Assembly (NCBI RefSeq): GCF_030547425.1 | Contig: NZ_JAUORH010000004.1 | Span: 62,001 to 126,000 of the forward strand | Origin: Tenacibaculum sp. 1_MG-2023 | Lineage (GTDB): Bacteria > Bacteroidota > Bacteroidia > Flavobacteriales > Flavobacteriaceae | Length of the DNA: 64,000 bases | Direction: 5' to 3' | In this document: positions 1-8,788 of the stretch, piece after piece | How the letters are laid out: each line of letters begins with the position of its first letter | Position numbering within the stretch: position 1 is the first letter of the stretch | Made by a program: the position numbers and the translations under genes | The notes under the pieces: generated by a model | Seen by the model: the letters and a program-made list of their open reading frames with translations, nothing else | Databases searched by the model: none | What the model was told of the DNA's origin: nothing

Positions 1-1145
1 GTGTTGGTAACCGATGCTAATTGAGCATCGGTTACATTATTTAAGAACAACGTACAAGCGTTTAATGAATTTATATTTACTGGTGAAAATGAAATATTTA
101 ATTTTCCACCGTCAAGTGCGTCAGCTTTGAAGGTTCCATAACTAACCTTTCCTGAAGCTTTGGTTTTTGGCAGTTTTACTTTACAATGGCGGGTATTCAA
201 ATCAAACGTTGCTGATTTTGGAACCTTTATAATAATCTTCTTTGTGATTTTTACTTTTTTTCCATTAATCATAAGGTTATTACTGTCAGAAGAGTAAGAA
301 TAGTTCATACGAGTTTTTTTCATTTCCTCTCTAACCTTATGCATTTCTTCTCGTGCTTTTGCTAATTGTTTTCTAATCCTCTCTCTATCAACTTTTTTAA
401 GTTCACTTTTAACTCTTTTAAGTTCTTCTTTTAATTTTTTCTCATTGAGAACTTGATGTTTTTTTGAGAAAAACATCTTTGTCTTAGAATTCTTATTATT
501 CTTAAGATATTCTTTATATGCTTTAGTTTTCTTAAATTCTTCCCACTCTTCTTTTGATGTAATGTTTACATTATGTTTACCATCTTTCCATTTAAATCTA
601 ACAAGTTCTTCAGTTTCAAACATTTTTTCTACATCAAAATCTACATCTTGAAATAAATTTTCAAAATTAATTTCAGGGATTTCTATTTCAGGCATTTCTG
701 GAATCTCAGGCATTTCTGGGATACTTACCTCTGGTATTTCTGGTATCACAGCAACCTCACTTTCTGTATCATACTCAAATATTCTTGGGTAATTATTGTC
801 TGATGAATTGAAGAATACAATATTGTCTCTTCCTATTCTAAAGCTATTTCTATTGGCATTAATTTGTACCTTACTTTTATTCCCTAAGGCTTCAAATTTC
901 CAGTTGTCTAAATATTTTTGAGCTTCTTTTTTATCTAGCCCTTCAACTTCTACAACTGCTTCTACTGAAACTTCATTTCTGTTCCATGTAGTCACATCAA
1001 CATCCGCATTAGATGCATTGATATTAACTACTACGTCTTTATTTGTCTTAAAATTTTCACTGAACTTCTTGTTGTATTTCTGTGCAGATACAACGCCTGT
1101 CACTAACAGTAAAAAAACACTGATTTTAAATTGTTTGAATGTCAT
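1..1145 (-). CDS. Secreted DUF4097-like protein, 3' end outside window
   Basis: The frame is open from the window edge to an ATG at 1145, so the C-terminus is missing. The product starts with a signal peptide (MTFKQFK, a hydrophobic stretch, then VVSAQ) and has short beta-strand-like segments (DVVVNINASNADVDVTTWNR) that recall DUF4097/putative adhesin beta-helix proteins. A Pro-Glu rich imperfect repeat (PEIPEM units) follows at about residues 130-160, then a long Lys/Glu coiled coil, then more beta strands. Its first codons overlap the 3' end of the putative anti-sigma gene by 20 bases, so it is co-transcribed and translationally coupled with the sigma module. Function is unknown; envelope location is inferred from the signal peptide. 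Confidence 0.75.
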   Translation of the reverse strand, partial: MTFKQFKISVFLLLVTGVVSAQKYNKKFSENFKTNKDVVVNINASNADVDVTTWNRNEVSVEAVVEVEGLDKKEAQKYLDNWKFEALGNKSKVQINANRNSFRIGRDNIVFFNSSDNNYPRIFEYDTESEVAVIPEIPEVSIPEMPEIPEMPEIEIPEINFENLFQDVDFDVEKMFETEELVRFKWKDGKHNVNITSKEEWEEFKKTKAYKEYLKNNKNSKTKMFFSKKHQVLNEKKLKEELKRVKSELKKVDRERIRKQLAKAREEMHKVREEMKKTRMNYSYSSDSNNLMINGKKVKITKKIIIKVPKSATFDLNTRHCKVKLPKTKASGKVSYGTFKADALDGGKLNISFSPVNINSLNACTLFLNNVTDAQLASVTN

Positions 1146-1692
1146 TTTGAGTTGGATTTTTAAATTCTTGTAATTGTTTTTGCATACGTTTTAACAGCTG
1201 TAAACGTAATTGCAGGTTTCCAATCAATGCATTGATAGTATCGTCGTTAATTCCTTTTGTATTGAGCTCTTCGGTTAACGATTTATATTCTTTGGTTAAT
1301 TCTCCTATTTTGGTCAAATAACCATCAAAAAGTTCTTTGTTATCGTCAGTTAATTCTAACTGACTTAACTCGTAATTAATGGTATTTACATAGTAGTCTT
1401 CCACCGTTTTTAACTCAGGAGATATGGTTCCTAAACTAATTTGATTTTGAGTGTCTTTTGGAAGCTCTGTTATTATTGGATCTACAGTATTTGTTGGATA
1501 AAACTGAATTCCTAAACTTACCAACAACACAATAGATGCTGCTATATACAGCCATTGATATGATTTTTTTATTGATGGTGTTGAATGCAATTCATCCATC
1601 AACTTTTGTTGAAAACGCTGTCTGTGATTTGTTGATAACCTCTCTGTGTTTTCAACATTGTTTTTTAGTATTTCTCTAATATCTTTAGACAT
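1126..1692 (-). CDS. One-pass membrane protein, putative anti-sigma factor
   Basis: The protein has 188 aa, with a hydrophilic N-terminus of about 45 residues, one transmembrane segment (YIAASIVLLVSLGIQFY, about residues 48-64) and a helical extracytoplasmic tail with Leu/Gln-rich heptads. Its start overlaps the stop of the ECF sigma gene by 8 bases. Location directly after an ECF sigma gene plus a single membrane span is the usual arrangement of anti-sigma factors. No zinc HxxxCxxC motif is visible, so assignment to a named family is not possible and the role is inferred from position. Confidence 0.65.
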   Translation of the reverse strand: MSKDIREILKNNVENTERLSTNHRQRFQQKLMDELHSTPSIKKSYQWLYIAASIVLLVSLGIQFYPTNTVDPIITELPKDTQNQISLGTISPELKTVEDYYVNTINYELSQLELTDDNKELFDGYLTKIGELTKEYKSLTEELNTKGINDDTINALIGNLQLRLQLLKRMQKQLQEFKNPTQNDIQTI

Positions 1693-2233
1693 GATGTACT
1701 GCTTTTAATTGTTCTTGCACTTGTCTTTTTCCTCTTAATAAATGTGTTCTCGAACTCACTTCCGAAATTCCTAATATTTGTGAAATTTCTCCGTGGTCAT
1801 ACCCTTCTAATAAAAACAGGGTTAACACAACTCTATATTTTTCTTTTAATTGCTGAATGCAGTTTACAATATCTTGATGCGATATCGTAGCGGCTACATT
1901 CCAATTATCATCATCTACTACTGTGGTAATTTCTTCATTGATCGAAACCAGTTCTAGTTTTTTCTTCTTTAAATAATCAATACTTTGATTTATAACGATT
2001 CTTTTCAACCAAGCACCAAACGCTACTCCTTCTTTATAGGAATCAATATTTTTAAATGCTTTTATAAATGCTTCTTGCATTACATCTTCCGCTATAAACG
2101 AATCTTTTACATACCGAAACGCCACTGTACACATAGCATCACAATACAAATCATACAGTTGCATTTGTGCTTTTGCATCATTGTTTTTACAGGCATCTAT
2201 TACCGATTGATGTAACTGTTTAGTTGATTTCAT
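1685..2233 (-). CDS. ECF-type RNA polymerase sigma-70 family factor
   Basis: The 182-aa length is typical of extracytoplasmic-function sigma factors. Region 2 is seen in DLYCDAMCTVAFRYVKDSFIAEDVMQEAFIKAF (about residues 28-60), where VMQEAF is the conserved region 2.2 signature. Region 4 is the C-terminal helix-turn-helix (YRVVLTLFLLEGYDHGEISQILGISEVSSRTHLLRGKRQ) that binds the -35 element. It is the first gene of a three-gene overlapping unit with a membrane protein and a secreted protein, which suggests control by an envelope signal. It is transcribed divergently from meaB. Confidence 0.93.
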   Translation of the reverse strand: MKSTKQLHQSVIDACKNNDAKAQMQLYDLYCDAMCTVAFRYVKDSFIAEDVMQEAFIKAFKNIDSYKEGVAFGAWLKRIVINQSIDYLKKKKLELVSINEEITTVVDDDNWNVAATISHQDIVNCIQQLKEKYRVVLTLFLLEGYDHGEISQILGISEVSSRTHLLRGKRQVQEQLKAVHHV

Positions 2234-2333
2234 TCTTGATTTCTTACCCTAAAGACGAGACTTTTTCCGTCGCGTTGCATTTTCCTGCATTTTTATTTCT
2301 AAATTTACGTTATTATTTTGTTTTACCTACATA

Positions 2334-3407
2334 ATGACCGACAAAGACACATCTGCACTTTCTGAAAAAGACGGAGTTTCTCAGCCTGAAACCACCAGTA
2401 AATCATCTGCAGAAAAAATAAAGCGTAACAGAAGAAAAACTACCTCAACCGAAGAATTTGTTACTCAAATAGTTGCTGGTAATATTCCTTTTTTAAGTAG
2501 AGCAATTACGTTAGTAGAAAGCACGAATCCTAAACACCAACAACAAGCCAATGAAATTTTAGAAGCTTGTTTACCGCATGCCAATAAATCGGTTAGAATT
2601 GGAATTACGGGTGTTCCTGGTGTAGGAAAAAGTACGTTTATTGAAGCTTTTGGTAAGCATTTAACTTCTTTAGGAAAAAAAGTAGCTGTTTTAGCGGTAG
2701 ACCCAAGCAGTTCTATTAACAAAGGGAGTATTTTAGGTGATAAAACACGCATGGAGGAGTTAGTTACCGATGAGAATGCTTTTATACGCCCTTCTCCTTC
2801 TGGAACTTCATTAGGCGGTGTTGCTCAAAAAACACGTGAAAGTATTATTTTATGTGAAGCAGCTGGTTTTGATACTATTATTATTGAAACTGTAGGTGTT
2901 GGACAATCGGAAACCGCCGTACATTCTATGACCGATTTCTTTTTATTACTGAAATTGGCAGGTGCTGGAGACGAATTACAAGGAATCAAACGCGGAATTA
3001 TTGAAATGGCAGATGCTATTGTGATTAATAAAGCTGATAGTGGTAATGAGAAAAATGCTAAACTTGCGAAGGTAGAATTTAACAGAGCCTTACACTTGTA
3101 TCCCGCTAAAGAAAGTGGCTGGCAACCTAAAGTTTTATTAGCGAGTGCACTCCATCATCAAGGAGTTGATGCTATTTACGCTATGATTGAAGAGTACATG
3201 AACTTAGTAAAAAAATCTGGCTACTTTCAACAAAAAAGAAACGAACAAAATAATTATTGGTTATTAGAAACCATTAATCAACAACTAAAAAGTAACTTTT
3301 ATAATAACCCGAAAATTAAAGATCGTTTACAACAGGAAATTACTAAGCTAGAAAAAGGAAAAACTACGCCATTTACTGCCGCAAAACGATTGCTAGAAAA
3401 TAACTAA
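2334..3407 (+). CDS. meaB: Methylmalonyl-CoA mutase-associated GTPase MeaB
   Basis: A 357-aa P-loop GTPase of the MeaB/ArgK family, which protects and reloads adenosylcobalamin in methylmalonyl-CoA mutase. The Walker A motif GVPGVGKST lies at residues 93-101. The family segments LAVDPSS, GSILGDKTRM, the switch region TVGVGQSE, and NKAD for guanine specificity are all present. The first 35 residues are a charged, low-complexity extension before the conserved core. The gene is divergent from the sigma factor with 100 bases between them. No mutase gene is in the window. Confidence 0.95.
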   Translation: MTDKDTSALSEKDGVSQPETTSKSSAEKIKRNRRKTTSTEEFVTQIVAGNIPFLSRAITLVESTNPKHQQQANEILEACLPHANKSVRIGITGVPGVGKSTFIEAFGKHLTSLGKKVAVLAVDPSSSINKGSILGDKTRMEELVTDENAFIRPSPSGTSLGGVAQKTRESIILCEAAGFDTIIIETVGVGQSETAVHSMTDFFLLLKLAGAGDELQGIKRGIIEMADAIVINKADSGNEKNAKLAKVEFNRALHLYPAKESGWQPKVLLASALHHQGVDAIYAMIEEYMNLVKKSGYFQQKRNEQNNYWLLETINQQLKSNFYNNPKIKDRLQQEITKLEKGKTTPFTAAKRLLENN

Positions 3408-3490
3408 ACTATGGAGTCCATGATGGGCACTTAATAAAATTTTATTTTTAAACAACTAATAAATACCTAACTGGTATAATCTACAAACAT

Positions 3491-3832
3491 ATGGAAGATA
3501 ACACCCTCACTTGGAACGATTTTACAAAAGTAGAAATGCGTATTGGCACGATTATTTCTGCCGAGGTTTTTAAAGAGGTTAAAAATCCTGCCTATAAAAT
3601 GCAGGTTGATTTTGGTGATTACGGAGTTAAAAAAACCTCAGCGCAAATCACTAAGCTATACAAACCTGAAGATTTGATAGGAAAACAAGTGGTTGCTGTG
3701 GTAAACTTCCCGAAAAAGCAAATTGCGAATATGATGAGTGAATGCTTAGTATTAGGTGGTTTAGGTGATGACAAAGAAGTAACCTTATTAACTACTGAAC
3801 GTACTGTTAAAAACGGGACAAAGATTTCGTAG
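3491..3832 (+). CDS. csaA: CsaA-like tRNA-binding domain protein
   Basis: A 113-aa stand-alone EMAP/tRNA-binding OB-fold. The N-terminal WNDFTKVEMRIGTIISAE and the C-terminal VVAVVNFPKKQIANMMSECLVLG match the CsaA/YgjH family, whose small homodimers bind tRNA and have been linked to protein export. It is preceded by meaB, 83 bases away, on the same strand. Whether it acts as a secretion chaperone here cannot be told from sequence. Confidence 0.88.
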   Translation: MEDNTLTWNDFTKVEMRIGTIISAEVFKEVKNPAYKMQVDFGDYGVKKTSAQITKLYKPEDLIGKQVVAVVNFPKKQIANMMSECLVLGGLGDDKEVTLLTTERTVKNGTKIS

Positions 3833-4003
3833 CATATCTAAATTTCACTTTTTATTCTTATGAATTAATTTAACTGAAGCTGATTTAAGGACATTAGAAC
3901 TTAAATTAACAAGTCATAACATAAATTTTGCGTACAATAAAAATACTATTGAACTTATAATTGGAAAATTCCAAAATACTAGCTCAAAATTATTTATTGG
4001 TAT

Positions 4004-4039
4004 AATAAGCTAGTTCTTTCTTTGGCTAGCTTATTTTTC
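4004..4039 (+). terminator. Intrinsic terminator, plus strand
   Basis: A perfect 10-bp stem, AATAAGCTAG with CTAGCTTATT, encloses an 11-base loop and is followed on the plus strand by TTTCTT. It lies about 170 bases after csaA and probably ends the meaB-csaA transcript. The minus-strand side has no T run, so it is a weak candidate for ending the convergent gene. Between 3833 and 4003 I see only a short open frame without a start codon. Confidence 0.7.
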
Positions 4040-4092
4040 TTAAAGAATGTATCACCATATAGTTAGCTTAACTAAGCTCACCAAATAAAAAA

Positions 4093-6504
4093 TTACTTTT
4101 GCGGTTTCTTAATACTTTTTTTATGATAGAATTTAGCAAATTCTAAAGCTAAAAAGTTTTCAATTTCCTCTTCTGTTTTCTTTTCTTCTATCATTTTAAA
4201 AATAGTTGATATATGATTTTTTTTAAACTCATTGAGGATTCCATTATTAGTTACAACATCTTGATAAGTTAACTTTTGTAGTTCTGATTGCATCCATTGA
4301 TGCGCCTCCATTTTTATTTTTCTAGTCTGTAAATCTTTTTTATCACTTTTAGATATAAAGTTTCCTCTTTTCGCTTCTTGTTTCATTAAGTGTAGTAAAC
4401 GATTATAACTAGCTTTGACTTCTTCATCTAGTAAGACTGCTTGGTCGTAAAGCTTCTTTAAACTTTTAAACGCTAATTTATAATACGTATCTATAAAATC
4501 TTTGTGTTTATATAAATAGTCTAAATAATTTACTGCTGCCTTCTTATAATGTTTATTACTTGCATTTTCATTATTTACAACATCTGTTTCTAATAAACTT
4601 AAATCATTTCTTACTTTTTCTATACTTTTTATACTAGCAAAAACAGGATCATTTAATAGCTGTTTAATCTCTGAGGTAATTTTAGAATGTTCTCCACTAA
4701 AAGTATGCTCTTTATACGAGAATGAAAATTCTTTTACTTTTTTGTTTCTTTCTCTTTTTTCAAATCTGAATTTCGGTTTTTTCAAGCCAAAACTATAACT
4801 ATAACCAAAAGTTACAGTTAATTCACTTAGTTTTTCTTGCTGTGTAGCTTCTCTGAATAACTGTATTGCATTTAAATTTAAATTATGGTTTTGTGCAATA
4901 GTTGTAGAAGCACTTGCCCTAAAATTTAAAACATTACTTGTAACTTCTTTGTTTACATTACTATTATACGAAGCTCCTAAAGTGGTATTTAATATGTTTT
5001 TAAAAAACAGTTTATTCATATTTAAAGACGCTCCGTATGCTTTACTATCATCTCTACCGATATCGCTATAATTGTAGTTAAGTGAAGGCGAAACTGTTAG
5101 CGCTTTTTCAGGAAACCCTAATGTATAAACTACATTTCCATTATGAAAATTATTCGCTTGACCAATTCTAATAATACCATTCTCTTTATTTGCTGAAGAT
5201 GCTAATGAATAGTTTAAATTAACATTCTGCGTAACGTTTTTCTTTTTAACCAACATCCAATTCAAGTTTATATTGGCATTTTGTGACAGTTGCTTAAAAT
5301 TTAATGCTTCTTGTTCTTCATCAGTTAAATCGTTGTCGTTAATGTCATCAAACTGATTTAAACTTTTGTTCGTAAACGTTGTGAAGTTAGAATACATTCC
5401 TGATAAAGTAATCGCATCTGTCATCTGATACGTTGCATTAACGCTTCCTATATTTCTTCCTGTAGATTGTGCTTTTTGATTGTTTAAATTATCTCTTTGG
5501 TATCCTATATTAAACGATAAGTTCAACTTATTTTTAAATAATGATCGAGCCATATTTAGTGTGATGTTCTCAAAGTCATTATTAAAATAATAGGCCCCTA
5601 AGGTTTCATAATTAGGATCAATACGTTCATAGCCCAAACCAACTTTCATTTGTCCTAATTTTACATCTAAATCTGCTTTAATCGCATTGTAATATTCGGT
5701 TGATGTACGATTATTAAACAAAAACCCTGCTAAATTGTTAGAGGTATTACTACTTTTATCTGCTCTTGTATCTTGTGTAATGGCTGTTGAGGCATATTCT
5801 GCCCTTATGGTGTATTTTTTAGCAATGGTAGTTTCTCCTGTAAGACTTATTACTAAGTTTTCTTTAGGTTTTATATTTCTTTCTTCTGGTATTGCTGCAA
5901 TAGAGTTTTCAGCATCTTTTGCATAAAAACCTATTAGTCCTAGCTTATAATTTGGTTTTTCCCAAGCTACTCTTGCTCCATATCCTGTACGCTTAAAAGC
6001 TGGCAAGGTTTGTGGATTACCATCATCTTCTGTTGCTTTTAATAAACGTCCATACATGGCACTAAACTTTATTGGCTTGTTAGGAGTTAATTCAATACCT
6101 CCACCTGTAAATTGATGTCCGTTTAAGGTATAAGGAGAAAAATTCATAGTAACATCTCCTATATGCGCTTGTATCCATTTGTATTTTGGGTGTAAGCTCA
6201 ACCTATTAAACTTAAAAGGCAGTTGGTAGTCAAAATTATCTCCTTGATTAGAAAAACTATAGGTAAAAGGGATATTAAAACTTAACCAACTTACATTCAC
6301 TGTTCCTTGTAAAAAATACGTAAACGGAATACGTGCATTACGGGTATTTGCATTGTAATACACCATATTGGTATTGACATTACCACTTACTTTAACCTTA
6401 GTAGATTTTGTAATGGACTCTATATCTAAATTTTGCGCTAAACTTATACTACTTACTAAACATAGTAAGCTTACTAATATGTACTGTTTCCCCCTTTTCA
6501 ACAC
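4093..6504 (-). CDS. Outer-membrane beta-barrel type protein with helical C-terminus
   Basis: An 803-aa protein with a clear signal peptide (MLKRGKQYILVSLLCLVSSISLAQ). Residues about 30-580 are rich in alternating aromatic/polar strands ending in Tyr/Phe/Asn, as in large Bacteroidetes outer-membrane barrels. An Asp-rich turn lies near residue 390 (DDINDNDLTDEE), then Lys-rich, helical segments fill the last 220 residues. It lies 78 bases downstream of the NADAR gene on the same strand, so it may be the last gene of the toxin run. I do not recognise a named family; a role in surface assembly or export is only inferred from context. Confidence 0.7.
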   Translation of the reverse strand: MLKRGKQYILVSLLCLVSSISLAQNLDIESITKSTKVKVSGNVNTNMVYYNANTRNARIPFTYFLQGTVNVSWLSFNIPFTYSFSNQGDNFDYQLPFKFNRLSLHPKYKWIQAHIGDVTMNFSPYTLNGHQFTGGGIELTPNKPIKFSAMYGRLLKATEDDGNPQTLPAFKRTGYGARVAWEKPNYKLGLIGFYAKDAENSIAAIPEERNIKPKENLVISLTGETTIAKKYTIRAEYASTAITQDTRADKSSNTSNNLAGFLFNNRTSTEYYNAIKADLDVKLGQMKVGLGYERIDPNYETLGAYYFNNDFENITLNMARSLFKNKLNLSFNIGYQRDNLNNQKAQSTGRNIGSVNATYQMTDAITLSGMYSNFTTFTNKSLNQFDDINDNDLTDEEQEALNFKQLSQNANINLNWMLVKKKNVTQNVNLNYSLASSANKENGIIRIGQANNFHNGNVVYTLGFPEKALTVSPSLNYNYSDIGRDDSKAYGASLNMNKLFFKNILNTTLGASYNSNVNKEVTSNVLNFRASASTTIAQNHNLNLNAIQLFREATQQEKLSELTVTFGYSYSFGLKKPKFRFEKRERNKKVKEFSFSYKEHTFSGEHSKITSEIKQLLNDPVFASIKSIEKVRNDLSLLETDVVNNENASNKHYKKAAVNYLDYLYKHKDFIDTYYKLAFKSLKKLYDQAVLLDEEVKASYNRLLHLMKQEAKRGNFISKSDKKDLQTRKIKMEAHQWMQSELQKLTYQDVVTNNGILNEFKKNHISTIFKMIEEKKTEEEIENFLALEFAKFYHKKSIKKPQK

Positions 6505-6582
6505 TTCTTTTTCTTCTATTCAAATATTCTCTTTACTCCAATCAGTTCACTCCTCCTATAATTAGACTGGCTACACAATTCA

Positions 6583-7407
6583 TTAATAACTTCCTGCTAT
6601 ATCAACTCTAATTTTAGTTAAGATCTCCCCTAATAAGTTTTTCCCTTGCCAAGTTTCTCTTTTTTGTGCTCTTATATCGTTTTCTACTAATCCAATACTC
6701 CATATCCTATCATTCGGAGATGCTTCTACAATGGTTGTACCTACTGTAGACAATAGTTTATTTTTTAATTCTTCGTCTTGTGTAAATTTTGCCTTGTTTC
6801 CTTCATAAACAACTTTACTTCTATAATATTTCCATACTTCTTCATTAAATTCAGCAACATTTCGTCCTAACTCTTTAATTTTTCGAACATTATTTGTCTT
6901 CATTATTTTTTTGGCTGAATCAATATCTAAAAAAATAATTGCTTTATGATACATCATAAACTGTTCAGCTGAAGAATATTCTTGATCAGGGTAAGGAAAT
7001 TGACCTTGGAGTACATATTCTCGTTTAGTTTTATTCATACATACTCCCTCAATTAAACAAGTAGATGCTGTAAAATTTGATTTATACCATTGAGAAAAAG
7101 GAGACTTAGTTTCCAAAAAGAAAGTAAATTTTTCATTTTCTTTAATTGAATGATAGTGCTCAACTAAAGGAGTTACATAATTAGTATTTTCAGACGGTTC
7201 GCTATTTAATGCAAACTCAATTTGTTCTTCTAAAGTAATTCCTTCAATACCTCTTTTGTTGATTATAAATTCATAATCACTAAGAATTGATTTCTTTTTT
7301 TCGTCAAAAGACAGTAAGGACCACTCAAAAGCTTCTACTTTATTGTAATATTCATACCTCTCTTGTCTAGAAAGTTTTTTTAATTGCTCTTCAGATAATT
7401 TAATCAT
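6583..7407 (-). CDS. NADAR (YbiA-like) domain protein in toxin locus
   Basis: A 274-aa cytoplasmic protein without a signal peptide. Residues 1-90 form a helical N-terminal extension. The NADAR domain spans about 93-270, with the opening SPFSQWYKSNF (102-112), the core SSAEQFMMYHKA (145-156), the DRIWSIGL motif (233-240) and NLLGEIL (257-263). NADAR proteins handle NAD/ADP-ribose derived molecules, and some reverse guanine ADP-ribosylation made by DarT-type toxins. Its ATG overlaps the TGA of the preceding frameshifted reading frame by 3 bases, so it is coupled to the immunity-like gene. It could be an antitoxin, an immunity factor or an effector; the position favours a protective role, which is inference. 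Confidence 0.85.
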   Translation of the reverse strand: MIKLSEEQLKKLSRQERYEYYNKVEAFEWSLLSFDEKKKSILSDYEFIINKRGIEGITLEEQIEFALNSEPSENTNYVTPLVEHYHSIKENEKFTFFLETKSPFSQWYKSNFTASTCLIEGVCMNKTKREYVLQGQFPYPDQEYSSAEQFMMYHKAIIFLDIDSAKKIMKTNNVRKIKELGRNVAEFNEEVWKYYRSKVVYEGNKAKFTQDEELKNKLLSTVGTTIVEASPNDRIWSIGLVENDIRAQKRETWQGKNLLGEILTKIRVDIAGSY

Positions 7408-7600
7408 AACTCTGTCATTTCAATTATATAGCGAGATGTTCCATCAGTATTAGTTATAATTGATAAGTTATCAATTCTATACTGTCCATTTTTATTAAGT
7501 ATAACTTCTTCTTGTACCATATTTTTAGGACTTGGTCTATTGTGAATCGGTTGCAAATTTTTACCATAATCTGAAATATTATCAATAAAAACTAAACAAA
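7404..7600 (-). pseudogene. Frame-shifted 3' part of the preceding immunity-like gene
   Basis: After the 101-aa frame stops at 7592, a different frame is open without interruption from about 7630 to a TGA at 7404-7406. It encodes about 65 residues (ending YRIDNLSIITNTDGTSRYIIEMTEL). It has no convincing start of its own (only an internal ATG near 7525). Its stop overlaps the NADAR start codon (ATGA), which is how a real 3' end looks. I read it as the original C-terminus of the upstream gene, separated by a small indel in the GAACCACCTATGAGG stretch around 7605-7620. Confidence 0.5.
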
Positions 7601-7897
7601 TCTCCTCATAGGTGGTTCTTCATTAGAAGCAATAACATTCCATATTAAATCTTTCACGGATAACCAAACACTTTCTTCTGAGTCATCGGAGCCTATAAAG
7701 TTGGTTTCATATCCTATTTTTACCCAACTCCATTCAGGGTCATTTAATGCTTGAATAAGTTCTTTTTTTATTCGTTTAGTGTAGTCAGGTTCTGCATTAA
7801 CAAATGAAGAAAAGGTTTCTTGATATTCTTCTTCTGTTAATTCCCAATCCGCTGAAAACAATTCAATAGCATATCTTAAATGTTTATATTTCTCCAT
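7592..7897 (-). CDS. Probable immunity protein (C-terminally frameshifted)
   Basis: A 101-aa acidic, helical cytoplasmic protein (MEKYKHLRYAIELFSADWELTEEEYQ...) that begins 2 bases after the second toxin cassette stops. The small acidic product and tight placement after a toxin gene are typical of polymorphic-toxin immunity proteins. Its last residues (PPMRRFV) look like out-of-frame tail, since another frame continues open to 7404. I do not recognise the family. If the tail is needed for folding, the cell may be losing protection against the cognate toxin. Confidence 0.6.
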   Translation of the reverse strand: MEKYKHLRYAIELFSADWELTEEEYQETFSSFVNAEPDYTKRIKKELIQALNDPEWSWVKIGYETNFIGSDDSEESVWLSVKDLIWNVIASNEEPPMRRFV

Positions 7898-7899
7898 AA

Positions 7900-8772
7900 T
7901 TATTCTATTGGAAACATTGTATTTATTTCGTACTTTCCTGTTGCACGATTTAATTTATAACGAACTTCTATTTTGGTTAGACCATTTATTTTTATAGGAT
8001 TTCCTGATAATTTTTGTCCTGTTAAAACATAATTAGGTGTTCCTATAGGTTTTTTATAACCTAAACCAATAGTTTCTCCCAAATCAACTTGAAATTTAAA
8101 TAAAGGCGGAGTATCTGTACCTTTAGCTAGTTTTTCTGCCTTTAAAGCTTCTTTAAAAGCGCTTGTAGATACATCTACTGCGTTTAAAGCTTTTTTCATA
8201 CTGGTAGCATCTATAAATTTAGATGACATTGGCGGTATTATATTCCCTATTCTTCTACCTCCTTGTCGTTTAGCAATAGAAGAGCCATCTGGAGCAATGC
8301 CTTCTGTAGCTCTTCTTTTTAATAAATCATCTGTTACTTCAAAGCCATGCCTTTCAATAGTATGAGCAGCTTCATTTGCTCTAAGTTTTGCTATATCAAT
8401 TTCATCTAAAACTCCAACTTCAGAGGTAGTCAAACTCTTCCATTCAACATAGCTTCCAGCATTTTTAATCTCATCTACAATTACTTCCGCTGTTTTATTT
8501 TTTGCCTTTAGATGTGTTGTTACAAAACTTAGCTCTTCTAAATTTGTTCTTAAAGCACCTTCTCCAACTGTATCAAACACCCACCAACTAGTAATAACTT
8601 CTGGGTTCTCATCTATAGCTGTTACTAAAGCCTTCCCTATATCAGTGGTAGCGTCAATATCTTTTGTAAAGCGAGACCATCTAAGTTCACAGTCTGTTTG
8701 GGCAAAAGAAAAAACTACACTAAATATCGTTAGTAATACAACTAGTTTTCTTTTTAATTCACTTATTTTCAT
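7900..8772 (-). CDS. Secreted stand-alone toxin cassette, RNase A-like C-terminus
   Basis: A 290-aa protein. Residues 1-25 are a signal peptide (LLTIFSVVFSFAQ). Residues 30-120 resemble a pretoxin linker (ENPEVITSWWVFDTVGEGALRTN), the same W-x7-R-type element found at the very end of the 1975-aa protein. The C-terminal half has AAHTIERHGFEVTDDLL (135-150, His137 and His142), SSKFIDATSMKKAL (183-196) and a closing YEINTMFP (281-288). This spacing recalls the CdiA-type RNase A-like toxin domain (catalytic His in the HxxxRH region, then S-x-F-D-x-x-A, and a final T-x-x-P strand). The toxin family call is moderate. A probable immunity gene follows 2 bases later. Confidence 0.6.
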   Translation of the reverse strand: MKISELKRKLVVLLTIFSVVFSFAQTDCELRWSRFTKDIDATTDIGKALVTAIDENPEVITSWWVFDTVGEGALRTNLEELSFVTTHLKAKNKTAEVIVDEIKNAGSYVEWKSLTTSEVGVLDEIDIAKLRANEAAHTIERHGFEVTDDLLKRRATEGIAPDGSSIAKRQGGRRIGNIIPPMSSKFIDATSMKKALNAVDVSTSAFKEALKAEKLAKGTDTPPLFKFQVDLGETIGLGYKKPIGTPNYVLTGQKLSGNPIKINGLTKIEVRYKLNRATGKYEINTMFPIE

Positions 8773-8788
8773 TTAAATAACATTTTTA

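Noticed and set aside
1985..2215. 76-codon plus-strand ORF within the sigma factor gene
   Set aside because: It is antisense to a clear ECF sigma gene and its translation has no domain signal.
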